Shown here piece after piece: positions 6,335 through 6,931 of a DNA stretch of 6,931 nucleotides (positions are counted from its first letter, which is position 1; every line of letters starts with the position of its first letter). The DNA lies in assembly GCA_023488565.1 (NCBI GenBank), contig JAMDDZ010000083.1, positions 1-6,931 on the forward strand, given 5' to 3'. A program made the translations under genes and the position numbers. This DNA is from Bacillota bacterium. Lineage in GTDB: Bacteria; Bacillota; Sulfobacillia; Sulfobacillales; Sulfobacillaceae. The notes under the pieces are model-generated. The model was not told the DNA's origin, ran no database searches, and saw nothing but the letters and a program-made list of their open reading frames with translations.

Positions 6335-6931
6335 TTACGGCTGAATCACAGTCACCGTGGTCATTGGGCTAGTGACCTCGTACTCTGCTCGTTGGGATGT
6401 GGTTTCATTACTCGGTGCCGAAGCTGGCCGGGCGTACACAACGGCATCCCATTGGCCAAGGACCGAACCCGCAATGGTGTAGGTGGACGAACTGCTGTAA
6501 TGTCCACTGCTTTCCCATCCGCCTTCAGGACTCCAAAACCAAAATTGATAGACTGGCTGTGTAATCCCTGCCGCGTCGGCGGTTAGGACGATGGGTGAGC
6601 CGAGAGCCACTTCGTTAGGTGTGGAAAGCGAGACCCAGCCTGGTGCACTGGAAGTTGTTGTGCCCCTATTGCCCTGTCCGCTATCGTTGTTGACCGCTAC
6701 GGTTAAAGTATCGGCCTTGGCCTCATACTGTGCTCGCTGAACAGGGGTCTCATTGCTCGGGGCCGACGATTCGCGTGCGTAAACCGTGACATCTACTAAC
6801 CCGGATTTTGGGGGGGCAAACTGATAACGCGGATCAGATTGATAGTGACCACTTTGATGCCATTGTCCCCCTTGCATCGCCCACCAAAATTGATACACTG
6901 GGTTAGCCAATCCACTAGGGACAGCGTTGAC
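6335..6931 (-). CDS. Secreted repeat protein with Tyr/Trp-rich tandem domains, C-terminal part (5' end outside the window)
   Basis: The minus-strand frame is open from the right edge to the TAA at 6335-6337 and gives 198 residues. A TTG at 6908-6910 could be read as a start, but the codons before it continue the repeat (VNAVPSGLANPVYQF against LTADAAGITQPVYQF), so the gene extends beyond the window. Two domains of about 80 residues lie at residues 1-80 and 116-195. They share PVYQFW, a Gly-x-Trp, SGHY, VYAR, SAPSNET and QRAxYE, with 35 of 70 aligned positions identical. A Ser/Thr/Gly-rich linker of about 35 residues separates them. The pattern of Tyr and Trp resembles Y_Y_Y-type (PF07495-like) beta-sandwich repeats seen in extracellular proteins; this family link is tentative. 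No Cys is present. The protein ends just after the second domain, without a membrane or sorting signal. The role is unknown, possibly surface or wall binding. It is transcribed towards the insertion element. Confidence 0.75.
   Translation of the reverse strand, partial: VNAVPSGLANPVYQFWWAMQGGQWHQSGHYQSDPRYQFAPPKSGLVDVTVYARESSAPSNETPVQRAQYEAKADTLTVAVNNDSGQGNRGTTTSSAPGWVSLSTPNEVALGSPIVLTADAAGITQPVYQFWFWSPEGGWESSGHYSSSSTYTIAGSVLGQWDAVVYARPASAPSNETTSQRAEYEVTSPMTTVTVIQP
6347..6586 (-). repeat. Second (C-terminal) Tyr/Trp-rich domain copy
   Basis: This encodes residues 116-195 of the right-hand protein fragment, with PVYQFW at 126-131, GGW at 137-139, SGHY at 142-145, VVYARPASAPSNET at 164-177 and QRAEYE at 180-185. 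Its landmarks lie 115 codons (345 bp) after those of the first copy. Confidence 0.75.
6692..6931 (-). repeat. First Tyr/Trp-rich domain copy, reaching the window edge
   Basis: This encodes residues 1-80, with PVYQFW at 11-16, GGQW at 21-24, SGHY at 27-30, VYARESSAPSNET at 50-62 and QRAQYE at 65-70. The beginning of the unit may lie outside the window. About half the residues match the second copy, so the duplication is old. Confidence 0.75.

Noticed and set aside
6155..6586. Plus-strand frame of 143 codons across the element edge
   Set aside because: It runs antisense to both the transposase remnant and the repeat protein, which have recognisable motifs; no ribosome site or domain.
6908..6910. 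TTG as the start of the right-hand repeat protein
   Set aside because: The codons before it continue the repeat unit to the window edge and there is no signal peptide after it.

Overview
The window looks like chromosomal DNA from a thermoacidophilic Firmicute of the Sulfobacillus/Alicyclobacillus type. This is inferred from three things: a sedolisin (S53) acid peptidase, cysteine-free and base-poor secreted proteins, and a degraded IS1380-family transposase. No rRNA, tRNA or housekeeping gene is present to fix the taxonomy, so the genus is a guess.

Layout, left to right. (1) Positions 1-2288, plus strand: the 3' part of a large secreted protein. It is open at the window edge and built from about six invasin-like (Big_1-type) Ig modules. 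The visible part has no Arg, no Cys and only four Lys. (2) 2289-2458: an intergenic stretch with a perfect 11-bp hairpin (likely terminator) and, at its end, the ribosome binding site of the next gene. (3) 2459-4834, plus strand: a complete S53 peptidase precursor of 791 aa with signal peptide, pro-domain, an extra beta-rich domain, and a catalytic domain with an intact Glu/Asp/Asp/Ser set. Its C-terminal calcium loop is unusual. (4) About 4840-6330: a dead IS1380-family element. Its transposase lies on the minus strand and carries several stop codons and frameshifts. A strong 14-bp hairpin sits at its 3' end, with the transposase stop codon in the loop, and an 8-bp hairpin covers its probable start codon. 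(5) 6335-6931, minus strand: the C-terminal part of another secreted repeat protein, with two copies of a Tyr/Trp-rich domain about 80 residues long. It is open at the right edge.

The two plus-strand genes and the right-hand minus-strand gene converge on the insertion element, which fills almost all of the space between their stop codons. The three intact genes together suggest an exoprotein or cell-surface locus in an acid environment: surface proteins resistant to trypsin-like cleavage next to an acid-active endopeptidase. A functional link between the peptidase and the surface proteins is inference. I found no CRISPR array, RNA gene, toxin-antitoxin pair, phage module or clearly new defence system. 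The most unusual points are the Arg-free surface protein, the added domain in the peptidase and its eroded calcium site.
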